DNA of 64,000 nucleotides from NCBI RefSeq assembly GCF_003610735.1, contig NZ_RAQM01000006.1:518274-582273 (forward strand). Direction: 5' to 3'. Every line of letters starts with the position of its first letter. Position 1 is the stretch's first letter. Source of the stretch: Tenacibaculum lutimaris. GTDB taxonomy: Bacteria > Bacteroidota > Bacteroidia > Flavobacteriales > Flavobacteriaceae. Below, piece by piece: positions 18,058 to 27,211 of the stretch. The position numbers and the translations under genes are program-made. Under the pieces are notes generated by a model. That model did no database searches. It was not told the origin of the DNA and worked only from the letters and a program-made list of their open reading frames with translations.

Positions 18058-18915
18058 TTACCTGTTTTTAATGATATAAATTAAAGAAGAATACTCACCG
18101 TTTCTTTTTGCTTTTAAATTTGATTGTAAACCAATGAAAAATGCGTTAAAAGGTCTAGATTTTTTTGTTTTGTAATTTTCTGATAAAAGTGAAACATAAT
18201 ACGAATCAAATTTCATAGGAAGTATTTTTTCAACATTCATATCAACCAAAGAAAATAGTTTTGAAATAGCTGTTTTTGAAAAATGCCATAAATGTCTTGG
18301 AACATCATAAGCAGCCCAAAACTCTTTGTAATGTTTTGCATCAAAACTTTTATGATTAGGTACTGCTATAATTAATACTCCATTTGGTTTTAATAATTTT
18401 TTTAATTGTTTAATATATTCAACCAGATTAGGAATATGTTCTAAAACATGCCAAAGAGTAATTACATCAAATTGATTGTTTTCAACTTGATTTAAATTTT
18501 CATACAAAACTATATTTTTACTTTCTGCATATTCTCTAGCTTTGTCTGAAGGTTCTATACCTGTAATTTTCCAACCACCAGTTTTACATACTTTTAAAAA
18601 ATCTCCCGTGCCTGCACCTACATCTAAAATAGTTTTTTCTTCTGTTTTAAATGAGTTAATTAATTTGAGTTTTTTCTTAAGGGTATGATTTTTTACAAGC
18701 TGGTAAACTTTATCAAATAGAGATTTTTTACTATCTGTATGTGAAATGTAATTTTCACTTAAATAGTATTTATCTAAATTACTAGGAACAGGAGAAGTTA
18801 CGAGCATATCGTAAACTTCGTTTTTCATTACTTCATAACTCTCCTCAGAAACTGTATAATCTATACAGTTTAAAAAAGGTTTTAAGTTCTTATAGAACTC
18901 TTTTTCTGTAATCAA
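18058..18915 (-). CDS. class I SAM-dependent methyltransferase
   Basis: 285 residues. The Rossmann core starts with ILDVGAGTGDFL (about residues 94-105), the SAM-binding glycine loop, followed by GIEPSDKAREYAE and the FDVITLWHVLEHI block (about 145-157) typical of Methyltransf_23-type enzymes. The N-terminal 90 residues contain YYLSENYISHTDS, seen in enzymes that act on lipid or sugar intermediates. The target is not evident. It is downstream of mnmG on the same strand, but 119 bases with two parS-like palindromes separate them. Confidence 0.85.
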   Translation of the reverse strand: MITEKEFYKNLKPFLNCIDYTVSEESYEVMKNEVYDMLVTSPVPSNLDKYYLSENYISHTDSKKSLFDKVYQLVKNHTLKKKLKLINSFKTEEKTILDVGAGTGDFLKVCKTGGWKITGIEPSDKAREYAESKNIVLYENLNQVENNQFDVITLWHVLEHIPNLVEYIKQLKKLLKPNGVLIIAVPNHKSFDAKHYKEFWAAYDVPRHLWHFSKTAISKLFSLVDMNVEKILPMKFDSYYVSLLSENYKTKKSRPFNAFFIGLQSNLKAKRNGEYSSLIYIIKNR

Positions 18916-18932
18916 ACTTTATGTGTGTTGAG

Positions 18933-18948
18933 TGTTCCATGTGGAACA
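18933..18948. other. parS-like palindrome 1
   Basis: TGTTCCATGTGGAACA, one base different from the parS palindrome TGTTCCACGTGGAACA known from other bacteria. It lies in the noncoding gap between mnmG and the methyltransferase gene. Confidence 0.7.
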
Positions 18949-18987
18949 TTGGTTTTTGGTTTAGCAATTATACATAAAAAAATAAAA

Positions 18988-19003
18988 CGTTCCACATGGA
19001 ACA
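18988..19003. other. parS-like palindrome 2
   Basis: The 14-base core GTTCCACATGGAAC (18989-19002) is the exact reverse complement of the core at 18934-18947, so two one-mismatch parS copies face each other 41 bases apart in the same gap. Confidence 0.7.
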
Positions 19004-19034
19004 TTTTATTTTTTATGGTTCTAAATACGGTTAG

Positions 19035-20912
19035 TTATCTACCCATGTATACAAGTAATACAGAAATATCACTAGGTGATACTCCACTTATTCTACTAGC
19101 TTGTGAAATGGATGTAGGTTGTATTTTAGATAATTTTTCCCTCGCTTCAAACGATAAAGATTTTACTTTGCTGTAATCAAAAGTAGAAGGAATAGGTACA
19201 TTCTCTAATCTATTTAATTTATCAGCATTACTTTTTTCTTTTTCTATGTAACCAGAATATTTTAAATGAATTTCTACTTGTTCGATAATTTCATCGTCGA
19301 TTGAATTTTCTTGGATATAGTTTTCTAAGTTTTCAATAGATCGAAAATCTGAAAAAGTTAATTGAGGTCTAGCAGCAATTTTATAGAGTTTCATTGACTG
19401 ATTAATTGTCGCTAAATTCTTACTTTCTAAAATAGGATTTACTTCTTCTTTTGTAATACTTAAATTACTTATAAAATCAATTAAGTTTTGAGTTTTGTTT
19501 TTCTTCTCTTCTACTCTATCCATTCTTTCTTGAGAAGCTAAACCTAACTTATAAGATTTCTCTGTTAAACGTAAATCGGCATTATCTTGTCTTAAGAGTG
19601 TTCTATATTCAGCACGAGAAGTAAACATTCTATATGGCTCTTCTGTTCCTTTAGTAATTAAATCATCTATTAAAACACCGATATATGCTTCACTTCTTTT
19701 TAAAATAAAAGGTTCTTTTTCTTGAACTTTTAAAGCAGCATTTACACCCGCCATTAAACCTTGTGCAGCTGCTTCTTCGTAACCTGTCGTTCCGTTAATT
19801 TGACCAGCGAAAAATAAGTTATTAATTAACTTAGTTTCTAAATTGTGTTTTAATTGTGTTGGTGGAAAATAATCGTATTCGATAGCATATCCATATCTGA
19901 AAAACTTTACGTTTTCAAATCCAGGAATTGAACGAATAGCTTTGTCTTGGATATCTTCTGGAAGTGAGGTAGAGAATCCATTTACATATATTTCTACCGT
20001 ATTCCATCCTTCTGGTTCAACAAAAACCTGATGACGTTCTTTCTCTGCAAAACGATTAATTTTATCTTCTACAGAAGGACAATAGCGAGGACCTGTTGAT
20101 TTAATTCGACCGTTAAACATTGGTGAACGATCAAACCCTTCACGAAGTAAATCATGAACTTCAGGATTGGTATACGTTAAATAACAAGAACGTTGTTTCG
20201 CTAATGGTTTTGTAATTGGTAAATACGAGAATTTTTCAGGAGCGTCATCACCTGGTTGTTCTGTCATTTTTGAATAATCTAACGAACGTCCATCAACACG
20301 TGGAGGTGTTCCTGTTTTCATTCTTCCAGCTTCAAAACCTCTAGCAACTAAATCTTCTGTTATACCTGTTGAAGCACCTTCTCCTGCTCTACCACCACCA
20401 AATGTTTTTTCACCAATGTGAATCAATCCGTTTAAAAAAGTACCCGCTGTAACGATTACTGTTTTGGCTTTTATTTCTAAACCTAAAGCTGTTTTAACTC
20501 CTGCGATAGTATCACCATCAAACAACAATCCGTTTACAGAATCTTGGTAAAAATCTAAATTCTCGGTTTGCTCTAACATCGTTCTCCAGCATTCTGCGAA
20601 TTGCATTCTGTCTGATTGTGCTCTTGGACTCCACATTGCAGGTCCTTTTGATTTGTTAAGCATTTTAAATTGAATTGCGGTCTTATCGGTTACAATACCA
20701 CTGTAACCACCTAGGGCATCAATTTCGCGTACTATTTGCCCTTTCGCAATACCTCCCATTGCAGGGTTACAACTCATTTGAGCAATATTTTGTAAGTTCA
20801 TTGTAATTAACAAAGTGTGTGCTCCCATGTTTGCACTTGCTGCAGCTGCTTCGCTACCAGCATGTCCACCTCCTACTACAATTACATCGTATGTTGTATT
20901 AAATAAACTCAT
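19035..20912 (-). CDS. mnmG: tRNA uridine-5-carboxymethylaminomethyl modification enzyme MnmG
   Basis: 625 residues, the normal length. With MnmE it places the cmnm5 group on the wobble uridine of certain tRNAs, using FAD, a methylene-folate and glycine. FAD-binding VVGGGHAGSEAAAA is at residues about 12-25; the family blocks CNPAMGGIAKGQIVREIDAL (about 47-66) and MKTGTPPRVDGRS follow, and the C-terminal helical MnmE-binding domain includes SGYIEKEK. mnmE is not in the window. The gene is flanked by parS-like sites on both sides; in many bacteria mnmG sits beside the origin and parAB. Confidence 0.96.
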   Translation of the reverse strand: MSLFNTTYDVIVVGGGHAGSEAAAASANMGAHTLLITMNLQNIAQMSCNPAMGGIAKGQIVREIDALGGYSGIVTDKTAIQFKMLNKSKGPAMWSPRAQSDRMQFAECWRTMLEQTENLDFYQDSVNGLLFDGDTIAGVKTALGLEIKAKTVIVTAGTFLNGLIHIGEKTFGGGRAGEGASTGITEDLVARGFEAGRMKTGTPPRVDGRSLDYSKMTEQPGDDAPEKFSYLPITKPLAKQRSCYLTYTNPEVHDLLREGFDRSPMFNGRIKSTGPRYCPSVEDKINRFAEKERHQVFVEPEGWNTVEIYVNGFSTSLPEDIQDKAIRSIPGFENVKFFRYGYAIEYDYFPPTQLKHNLETKLINNLFFAGQINGTTGYEEAAAQGLMAGVNAALKVQEKEPFILKRSEAYIGVLIDDLITKGTEEPYRMFTSRAEYRTLLRQDNADLRLTEKSYKLGLASQERMDRVEEKKNKTQNLIDFISNLSITKEEVNPILESKNLATINQSMKLYKIAARPQLTFSDFRSIENLENYIQENSIDDEIIEQVEIHLKYSGYIEKEKSNADKLNRLENVPIPSTFDYSKVKSLSFEAREKLSKIQPTSISQASRISGVSPSDISVLLVYMGR

Positions 20913-20924
20913 TTTTTTTATTCA

Positions 20925-20938
20925 GTTCCACGTGGAAC
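20925..20938. other. parS palindrome 3 (perfect core)
   Basis: GTTCCACGTGGAAC, a perfect 14-base palindrome identical to the parS core, in the 31-base gap between ybeY and mnmG. This site best supports reading the cluster as ParB-binding. Confidence 0.8.
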
Positions 20939-20943
20939 GCTTT

Positions 20944-21360
20944 TTATTTTTTATCTAAAATTTCTAAACATTCGTTTTCTTTCGAACGCATTAATTCTTT
21001 CTCTTCTTCTGTTTTATCCTTGTATTTCATATAGTGTAAAATACCATGGATAATTACGCGGTGCAATTCGTTTTCAAAAGAAACATTAAACTCTTTAGCA
21101 TTCTCTTCTACTCTTTCTACAGAAATAAAAATATCACCTCCTACTAATTTACCTAAGGTATAATCGAAACTGATAATGTCGGTTAAAGTATCGTGCTGTA
21201 AAAATTCAACATTGATTTTGTGTAAATAAGCATCATCACAAAAAATATAGTTGATTTCTCCTAGTTCAAAACCTTCCTTTTCAATACAGGATTCTATCCA
21301 TTTTGAAGTGTTTTCTTCATTGTGTAATTGAAATTCGGTTTCGTAATTAAATGCAATCAT
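20944..21360 (-). CDS. ybeY: endoribonuclease/rRNA maturation factor YbeY
   Basis: 138 residues. A zinc-dependent RNase involved in 16S rRNA 3'-end maturation and ribosome quality control. The block VEFLQHDTLTDIISFDY (around residues 52-68) and GGDIFISVERVEENA are typical. The metal site is HGILHYMKYKD (around 110-120): the first two His of the usual H-G-x-L-H-x5-H motif are present, while the third ligand position carries Lys-Asp-Lys instead of His. I understand this variant to be common in flavobacterial YbeY, where an Asp may take over. Located directly upstream of mnmG on the same strand. Confidence 0.9.
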   Translation of the reverse strand: MIAFNYETEFQLHNEENTSKWIESCIEKEGFELGEINYIFCDDAYLHKINVEFLQHDTLTDIISFDYTLGKLVGGDIFISVERVEENAKEFNVSFENELHRVIIHGILHYMKYKDKTEEEKELMRSKENECLEILDKK

Positions 21361-21449
21361 TTCTTTATATTAAATACTATATATTCTTAATCGTAAACTG
21401 TTAATTAAAAAGCTATAGTAATTACTATTTTTTAAGGCTTTTTAATACG

Positions 21450-24400
21450 TTATTCTTTATCTTTTGGAAGGCTAAAGTACTCTTGAACCTTCTTCTTGTA
21501 ATTTTGGCGCAAAGGTAGTGATTGTCTGTTTAATATCTCTGTTTGGTTATAAAACAACTTTTTAAATTTTAGTTCTTTACTGTTATTGTTATTAAACTCT
21601 TGTAAATTGGTATTCGATTTACGTTGTTTTTCTCTGTTTTGTTCAAAGGTAGCTTTGTCTAGTTTTAGCAATTCATAATTTAATTGCTGCATTCTATTAA
21701 TGCTTTCTTGAGTAAAACCTTTTTCTAAAATTTGATTTTCTAATTCTTCCATCTTCTTCAATGCTTTTTTAGCTTCTTTATTATCTCCGTTTCCTTCTTT
21801 AATAGCATTTTCTAATTGCTCTCTTAGTTGAGATTGTTCTTTGTAAATTTGATATAATTCACCATCTAAATCGTCATTCTTTTCGCCTTCACCCTCACCT
21901 TCTTTTTGTCCTTCTTTATCGTCTTTTGGTTTGCCTTGATTTTGTTTTTGCATGCCTTCTTTCATCTTTTCCATCAATTCATTTTGCTGTTGAATAATGT
22001 CTGGTAAACTAAACGATTTGCCCTTCCCCTTGCCTTTTCCGTTTCCTGGTTTTGGGTTTTGCATAGCATCTAATGTATTACTTAACATATCTGCTAGTGT
22101 GTTTGCAGAAGTCATAACATACTGTTGATTTGATACGCCATTTTGAAAATAATTATCGGCAAAGTTTTCTAATGATTGATCTAAGTTATAATGAGCTTGT
22201 GCTAGTTGATCTTGTACTTTAGATGATATACTAGGTATACGCATAGAAAGTACAAATAAACTATCATCTATATGTTCAAAATAAGTTTTAAGCTGGTGTT
22301 GTTTTTGTAAATTTTTACCAAAGTTTGGATGTGAAGAATTTGTTGAAGAAAACTCATCCATCAATGCTTCTTGATCAAAAGAAAACGTAATTAAATTTTC
22401 TAAGATTTGACGTAAACCTTCCATATTCTCCTCCTCCATTTCAGCACTCATCGATTGCATAGCTTGTTGCATCTTCTGACTCATTTGCTGCATTTTCTCA
22501 GAAGCCTTTTTCTGATTTTTTTTAGCATTCTGTTGCTGATCGTTGTCTAAATTTTCATCAGCCTTATTGAGTTCTTCTTGAACTTCTTTTTCTAAATTTT
22601 CCATAGAAGGGATTTCCATGGGTTGTTTTAAATTTTTATTGTCTTTATCAAGATCATTTAATTCTTTTTTTGCTTTTTGAAATTCAGTATTAATTTCTTT
22701 TTGCTCTTCTTTTGTTGTGTTTTTATCGCTTAATTTTTCTTGTTTTTTTGATAATTCATCAAGCTTATTTGCTAGCTGATTCATCTTCTGTTCTACATAA
22801 AAACGTTTGGTCATTTCTAAAATACGCTCCAAACTACGTTCTTGTTGTTTGTTTTGTTCAGCAAGTTCTTTGGTCTTTTTTATGAGCTCTTCCTTATTTA
22901 GTTTGTCCGCTAACTTCTTTAACTCATCTAACAACTTTTGTTGCTTTTCAAGTTTTTTAAGTTCTTCTATACGTTTTTGTAAGTTTTCTTTTTTCTCTTG
23001 AAGTGTTTCATTTTCTTCTTTCTTTTCAGAGAAATTTTCTTGCAGCTTTTGGGTTTGACGTTGCATCATTTCCTTATACTGTTCTTGACGCTTAACCAAA
23101 TTCTGAATTTTCTTCTGATCGTTCCAGTTAATGTTCTTTTTATTCTGTAAATCGAACTGTATTTTCTCCAATTCTTTTTTACTTTTTTGTTGTTGATCCA
23201 AAGAATTGTTAATGTTTTCAATGTAATTTTTTTGCTCTAATAAAAGTTCTTCCTCTATTTCTTCTTCAGATTTTTGACGATAACTAAACTTTTTACTCAG
23301 GGCGTTTTTACTACCATTTACAATGTCGTTATCATATACTTGAAAATATAATTCGTAATTGATACCATTTTTTAGATTCAAATCACCAGGAAATTCAAAA
23401 TAGAAAGTTTGGATATTCTCTTTATTAATGGTTATTGATTTACTCTCAATATTCTGAGAATTGCTTTTATCATAATAAACTATTTCTAGTTTTTTAAATC
23501 CATAATCATCTGCAATTTGACCTGCAAATTGAGCATTACCTCTAGTAATACTATCGATGTTAGAATTGACTGAAATCGTTGGATATTCATCTTTAATAAC
23601 ATCAATAGAAAATTGTAATTGTTCGTAATCTTTTAAGTTTTTATTAGATGTGGCAATTTGATAGTGTAAACTCTCATTCAGTTGTTTTTTAAACTCAAAT
23701 TTCTCGTTTTCTTTTCGTGTAAAAATTTCTCTTTTTTCTTTATTGATGAAGGTAACTGTATCGGTTTCAGAAGTTTTAATATTCCAAGTAATGAATGTTC
23801 CTTGTGGAACATTTAAGTTTCCAGTGTTGTTAATAGTCTCATTAGCTTTTTTAATATACGATGGATATTGTAGATGTAATGAAATGTTTTGTATTGAAGG
23901 AGTATTGATTATGGTAAGTTTATATTCTTGTGAATTAATACCATTTGCACTCGCATAAAAAGTTATGGGGTTTTGTACTTCTGAAAAAGTATAAGAGAAT
24001 AATCCGTTTCCTTCGTTTTCTAAAAAGTATTGCTGATTATTGAAATGAACTTTAGCTTCATTTGGAATAACCTCTCCTGTTGTTTGAAAATATATAGTTA
24101 TATCTTTTCCTTTAATAACACGTAAATCTTTTGCGGTTAAATTAAAATAAAATGGAGCAGGCGGATTGTAATCTACCGAATGATTTACTACTCGATTTAA
24201 ACTTTGAGAAAGCTTTTCAGAAGTTCCTGTAAGCAGAGAAAGCACCCAAATAAAAACAGGAATCAATACATATTTTAAATATTTTTTATTGCTACTAAAA
24301 TTGATGGCTTTGTTGAAAGATATGGGTTGTAATTCTTTCGATTTTTGTTCAATACTTGCAACTAATAAATCAGATTGCTGATTGGTTTGTTGTAATTGTA

Positions 24401-24734
24401 GTACGTTTAATAATTTATCTTGTACTTCAGGAAAATGGTTTCCAATAATTTTAGAAGCCTCTTCAAAAGAAATTCCTTTTTGTAATCCTATAATTTTAAA
24501 GATAGGAAAACATATAAAACGGAATAGTAAAAACAATTCAACAACAATAAACAACCAAAATAAAAGGGTTCTAGCAGTGGGTTGTAACCAAAGAAAATAT
24601 TCAATAAATAAGGTGAAAAATAAATATAGTAACCCTAATGAAACAAATAAAATGCTTCCTTTTATCAATTCATTGGTATAGTATTTTCTACTGAATTGCT
24701 GTAGCTTTTGCTGTATTTTCGTAAACTCTCCCAT
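21450..24734 (-). CDS. DUF4175 family membrane protein with long coiled coil
   Basis: 1094 residues. Two close hydrophobic segments near the N-terminus (about 27-45 and 57-80) and a third near 153-172 anchor it in the inner membrane. A beta-rich region with Ig-like strands covers about 190-490. A very long Glu/Lys/Gln coiled coil follows (about 495-830), then a Gln/Lys-rich low-complexity stretch with repeated Gly-Lys pairs and a charged end. This is the layout of the DUF4175 proteins of Bacteroidota, whose function is unknown; a structural or envelope-sensing role is an inference. A fourth parS-like palindrome lies inside it at 23797-23810. Confidence 0.85.
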   Translation of the reverse strand: MGEFTKIQQKLQQFSRKYYTNELIKGSILFVSLGLLYLFFTLFIEYFLWLQPTARTLLFWLFIVVELFLLFRFICFPIFKIIGLQKGISFEEASKIIGNHFPEVQDKLLNVLQLQQTNQQSDLLVASIEQKSKELQPISFNKAINFSSNKKYLKYVLIPVFIWVLSLLTGTSEKLSQSLNRVVNHSVDYNPPAPFYFNLTAKDLRVIKGKDITIYFQTTGEVIPNEAKVHFNNQQYFLENEGNGLFSYTFSEVQNPITFYASANGINSQEYKLTIINTPSIQNISLHLQYPSYIKKANETINNTGNLNVPQGTFITWNIKTSETDTVTFINKEKREIFTRKENEKFEFKKQLNESLHYQIATSNKNLKDYEQLQFSIDVIKDEYPTISVNSNIDSITRGNAQFAGQIADDYGFKKLEIVYYDKSNSQNIESKSITINKENIQTFYFEFPGDLNLKNGINYELYFQVYDNDIVNGSKNALSKKFSYRQKSEEEIEEELLLEQKNYIENINNSLDQQQKSKKELEKIQFDLQNKKNINWNDQKKIQNLVKRQEQYKEMMQRQTQKLQENFSEKKEENETLQEKKENLQKRIEELKKLEKQQKLLDELKKLADKLNKEELIKKTKELAEQNKQQERSLERILEMTKRFYVEQKMNQLANKLDELSKKQEKLSDKNTTKEEQKEINTEFQKAKKELNDLDKDNKNLKQPMEIPSMENLEKEVQEELNKADENLDNDQQQNAKKNQKKASEKMQQMSQKMQQAMQSMSAEMEEENMEGLRQILENLITFSFDQEALMDEFSSTNSSHPNFGKNLQKQHQLKTYFEHIDDSLFVLSMRIPSISSKVQDQLAQAHYNLDQSLENFADNYFQNGVSNQQYVMTSANTLADMLSNTLDAMQNPKPGNGKGKGKGKSFSLPDIIQQQNELMEKMKEGMQKQNQGKPKDDKEGQKEGEGEGEKNDDLDGELYQIYKEQSQLREQLENAIKEGNGDNKEAKKALKKMEELENQILEKGFTQESINRMQQLNYELLKLDKATFEQNREKQRKSNTNLQEFNNNNSKELKFKKLFYNQTEILNRQSLPLRQNYKKKVQEYFSLPKDKE
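23797..23810. other. parS-like palindrome 4 (degenerate centre)
   Basis: GTTCCTTGTGGAAC keeps both perfect GTTCC/GGAAC arms of parS but has TT in place of AC at the centre. It is inside the DUF4175 coding sequence, so chance or codon constraint can explain it; its closeness to the other three makes it worth listing. Confidence 0.4.
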
Positions 24735-24964
24735 AAGTAATTATAAAAATACATGTTTTATGAGGAATTCTAAGTTAAGATTTGTGTAAACATGTTGTTT
24801 TAGGGAGAAAACTCCTGAAAAGCGTTAAAAATCGGTTGTATGAAGTCATGAATTAATAGAATTAGATGATTAGTTATAGTTGCGTTATTTTTTCTTTTAG
24901 CTACATGTCTTTATTCTTTCAGCGAAGCGATCTTGATTCTCTTTTCTATTTCTAAACATAAAAC

Positions 24965-24972
24965 TATCTTTG
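24965..24972 (+). promoter_or_regulatory. TAnnTTTG -7 element for gltX
   Basis: TATCTTTG lies 20 bases before the gltX ATG. No clear -33 TTG is at the right distance, only T-rich sequence. Confidence 0.55.
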
Positions 24973-24992
24973 CGTTTTCAAATCAATAAAAA

Positions 24993-26510
24993 ATGACTGA
25001 GAACGTAAGAGTACGCTTTGCTCCGAGTCCGACAGGACCTTTACACATGGGTGGTGTAAGAACTGCTTTATTCAATTATTTATTTGCTAAAAAACATAAC
25101 GGAACTTTTGTTTTACGTATAGAAGATACCGATCAAACTCGTTATGTAGCTAATGCAGAACAATACATCATCAATTCTTTAGAATGGTGTAATATTCCTT
25201 TCGATGAAGGTCCAGGTAAAAATGAAAAATTCGGACCATACCGTCAGTCTGAGCGTAAAGATTTGTATAAAAAATATGCCGACCAGTTGATTGAAAGCGG
25301 TTGGGCGTATTATGCTTTTGATACTGCAGAAGAATTAGATGCACACCGTAAAGACCATGAAGAAAAAGGAAAAACCTTTATCTACAATTGGCATAACCGA
25401 TTAAAATTAAACAATTCTTTAGCGCTTTCTGCTGACGAAGTTTCAGAAAAGATAAATGCAGGAGAAAAGTATGTAATCCGTTTTAAGACTCCACAAGATG
25501 AAACCTTGATTTTACAAGATGAAATCCGTGGTACGATTAAAGTTGAAACAAATACCTTAGATGATAAAGTATTGTTTAAGTCAGATGGTATGCCAACCTA
25601 TCACTTAGCAAATATTGTTGATGATCATTTAATGGAAATTTCGCATGTAATTCGTGGTGAAGAATGGTTACCTTCTCTCCCACTTCACGAATTATTATAC
25701 CGCGCTTTTGGTTGGAAAGCACCAAAATTTGCTCACTTACCATTAATTTTAAAACCAGTAGGAAAAGGAAAATTAAGTAAACGTGATGGTGATAAATTAG
25801 GTTTCCCAGTTTTCCCGTTAGAATATACTAACGAAGAAACTAACGATGTTTCACGTGGATATAGAGAAGACGGGTATTTTGCTGATGCTTTCATTAATAT
25901 GTTAGCTTTCTTAGGGTGGAATCCAGGAACGGAACAAGAAATGTTCAGTTTAGAAGAGCTTGTAGAAGCGTTTGATTTAAGTAGAGTAAGTAAATCAGGA
26001 GCGAAATTCAGTCCAGATAAAACAAAATGGTTTAATCAACAGTATTTACAACAAAAATCGAATAAAGTTTTAACCGATTTATATTTACCTATTCTTGAAG
26101 AAAAAGGAATTAAAACGGATGAAGCCTATGCTGAAAAAGTAGTTGGTTTAATAAAAGAACGTGCTACGTTTGTGGCAGATTTTTGGGAGTTATCAAACTT
26201 TTTCTTTGAAAACCCATCAGAATATGATGAGAAAGCAGCAAAGAAACAATGGAAACCTGAAACTGGAGCTTTAATGCAAGAGTTAATTGAAGTAATTTCT
26301 AAAATTGAAGATTTCTCAGTTGAAAATGCTCAAACAGATATTAAAGGGTGGATTACTTCTAAAGAAATTGGTTTTGGTAAAGTAATGCAACCACTTCGTT
26401 TAAGTTTAGTAGGTAAGTTGGCAGGACCAGATTTGTTTGATATTATGACAATGATTGGTAAAGAAACTACCATTACAAGAATACAAAATGCAATAAACGC
26501 ATTATCATAA
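24993..26510 (+). CDS. gltX: glutamate--tRNA ligase
   Basis: 505 residues. Charges tRNA-Glu with glutamate. Class I synthetase signatures: the HIGH region as SPTGPLHMGGVRTALFNYL (around residues 12-30) and the KMSKS region as KLSKRDGDKLGFPVF (around 258-272). YRQSERKDLYKKYADQL and RIEDTDQTRYV are typical of GluRS. No zinc-type Cys cluster is seen between the two motifs. The length is normal for Bacteroidota GluRS. Its own promoter lies upstream and a terminator follows. Confidence 0.96.
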   Translation: MTENVRVRFAPSPTGPLHMGGVRTALFNYLFAKKHNGTFVLRIEDTDQTRYVANAEQYIINSLEWCNIPFDEGPGKNEKFGPYRQSERKDLYKKYADQLIESGWAYYAFDTAEELDAHRKDHEEKGKTFIYNWHNRLKLNNSLALSADEVSEKINAGEKYVIRFKTPQDETLILQDEIRGTIKVETNTLDDKVLFKSDGMPTYHLANIVDDHLMEISHVIRGEEWLPSLPLHELLYRAFGWKAPKFAHLPLILKPVGKGKLSKRDGDKLGFPVFPLEYTNEETNDVSRGYREDGYFADAFINMLAFLGWNPGTEQEMFSLEELVEAFDLSRVSKSGAKFSPDKTKWFNQQYLQQKSNKVLTDLYLPILEEKGIKTDEAYAEKVVGLIKERATFVADFWELSNFFFENPSEYDEKAAKKQWKPETGALMQELIEVISKIEDFSVENAQTDIKGWITSKEIGFGKVMQPLRLSLVGKLAGPDLFDIMTMIGKETTITRIQNAINALS

Positions 26511-26512
26511 TA

Positions 26513-26545
26513 CAAAAAAAGCCGCTTATTAAGCGGCTTTTTTAT
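26513..26545. terminator. bidirectional terminator after gltX
   Basis: GCCGCTT at 26521-26527 pairs with AAGCGGC at 26531-26537 around a 3-base loop, with an A run before and a T run after, between convergent genes. Confidence 0.9.
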
Positions 26546-26560
26546 TTTATATTTTGAGGT

Positions 26561-27154
26561 TTAAATCATACAACCTCCTAAATGTTTAGCTGAACTACGT
26601 CTTCCTGAAGAACCACTATTATTCCAATTTAATTTGAAAACAATACCTAAAGTTCCTTGAATGTGCGAACGCATACTTTCGTATCCTTCAAAAGAGTGCT
26701 TGTAATATAATTGAGGATTGATACCCACTTTATCACTCACCCAGTAAATTCCACCACCACCAATATTCAATGTTGGTGTCATTTTACGTTCAGAATCTAC
26801 TAAACTTCCTCCAATAAAAACATACGGAGCAAGTTTATCTAATACAGCATCAAAATTATAACGAAAAGAAGCATCCATAGAAAAATACTTTACTGAATTA
26901 GAAATAAACCCTACATCATCAATTGTGTTAAATGACATGGCTCCATCTAAAGAAAAACGATCGCCAATAGGCATAGTTAAACTTAAGGTTGGTACTTGAA
27001 ATAAGTGTTGATCACCAATAAAAGCGGCATCACTTTCACTAAATTTCGTTATTCCGAAACCTATACCTATTTGCCAAGAATCGTTTAAGTTTTGTGAAAA
27101 AACGGATGTTGTTAAACAGGTAAAGATTGCTATGAATAAAATTTTATGTTTCAT
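26561..27154 (-). CDS. outer-membrane beta-barrel protein
   Basis: 197 residues. Signal peptide at residues 1-20 (cut near Ser-Val-Phe-Ser-Gln). The mature part alternates hydrophobic and polar residues in strands with turns (WQIGIGFGITKFS, PTLSLTMPIGDRFSLDGAMS, YVFIGGSLV, LNIGGGGIYWV, INPQLYYKHSF), fitting an eight-stranded OmpA/OmpW-like barrel. The end is unusual: after the last strand it continues with a Ser/Arg-rich stretch and closes in GGCMI rather than an aromatic residue. Function unknown. Confidence 0.8.
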   Translation of the reverse strand: MKHKILFIAIFTCLTTSVFSQNLNDSWQIGIGFGITKFSESDAAFIGDQHLFQVPTLSLTMPIGDRFSLDGAMSFNTIDDVGFISNSVKYFSMDASFRYNFDAVLDKLAPYVFIGGSLVDSERKMTPTLNIGGGGIYWVSDKVGINPQLYYKHSFEGYESMRSHIQGTLGIVFKLNWNNSGSSGRRSSAKHLGGCMI

Positions 27155-27211
27155 CGGGAGAATTGTGTTTAAGAGTAATAACTGGTTTAAAAGGGTTTTA
27201 GTATATTAAAT

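Noticed and set aside
18925..19176. 83-codon plus-strand gene over the parS gap
   Set aside because: It mostly mirrors the 3' end of mnmG and runs through two palindromes; no promoter and no protein features.
22807..23001. Plus-strand frames opposite the DUF4175 coiled coil
   Set aside because: Low-complexity Phe/Ser/Leu translation is the antisense shadow of Glu/Lys-rich coding sequence.
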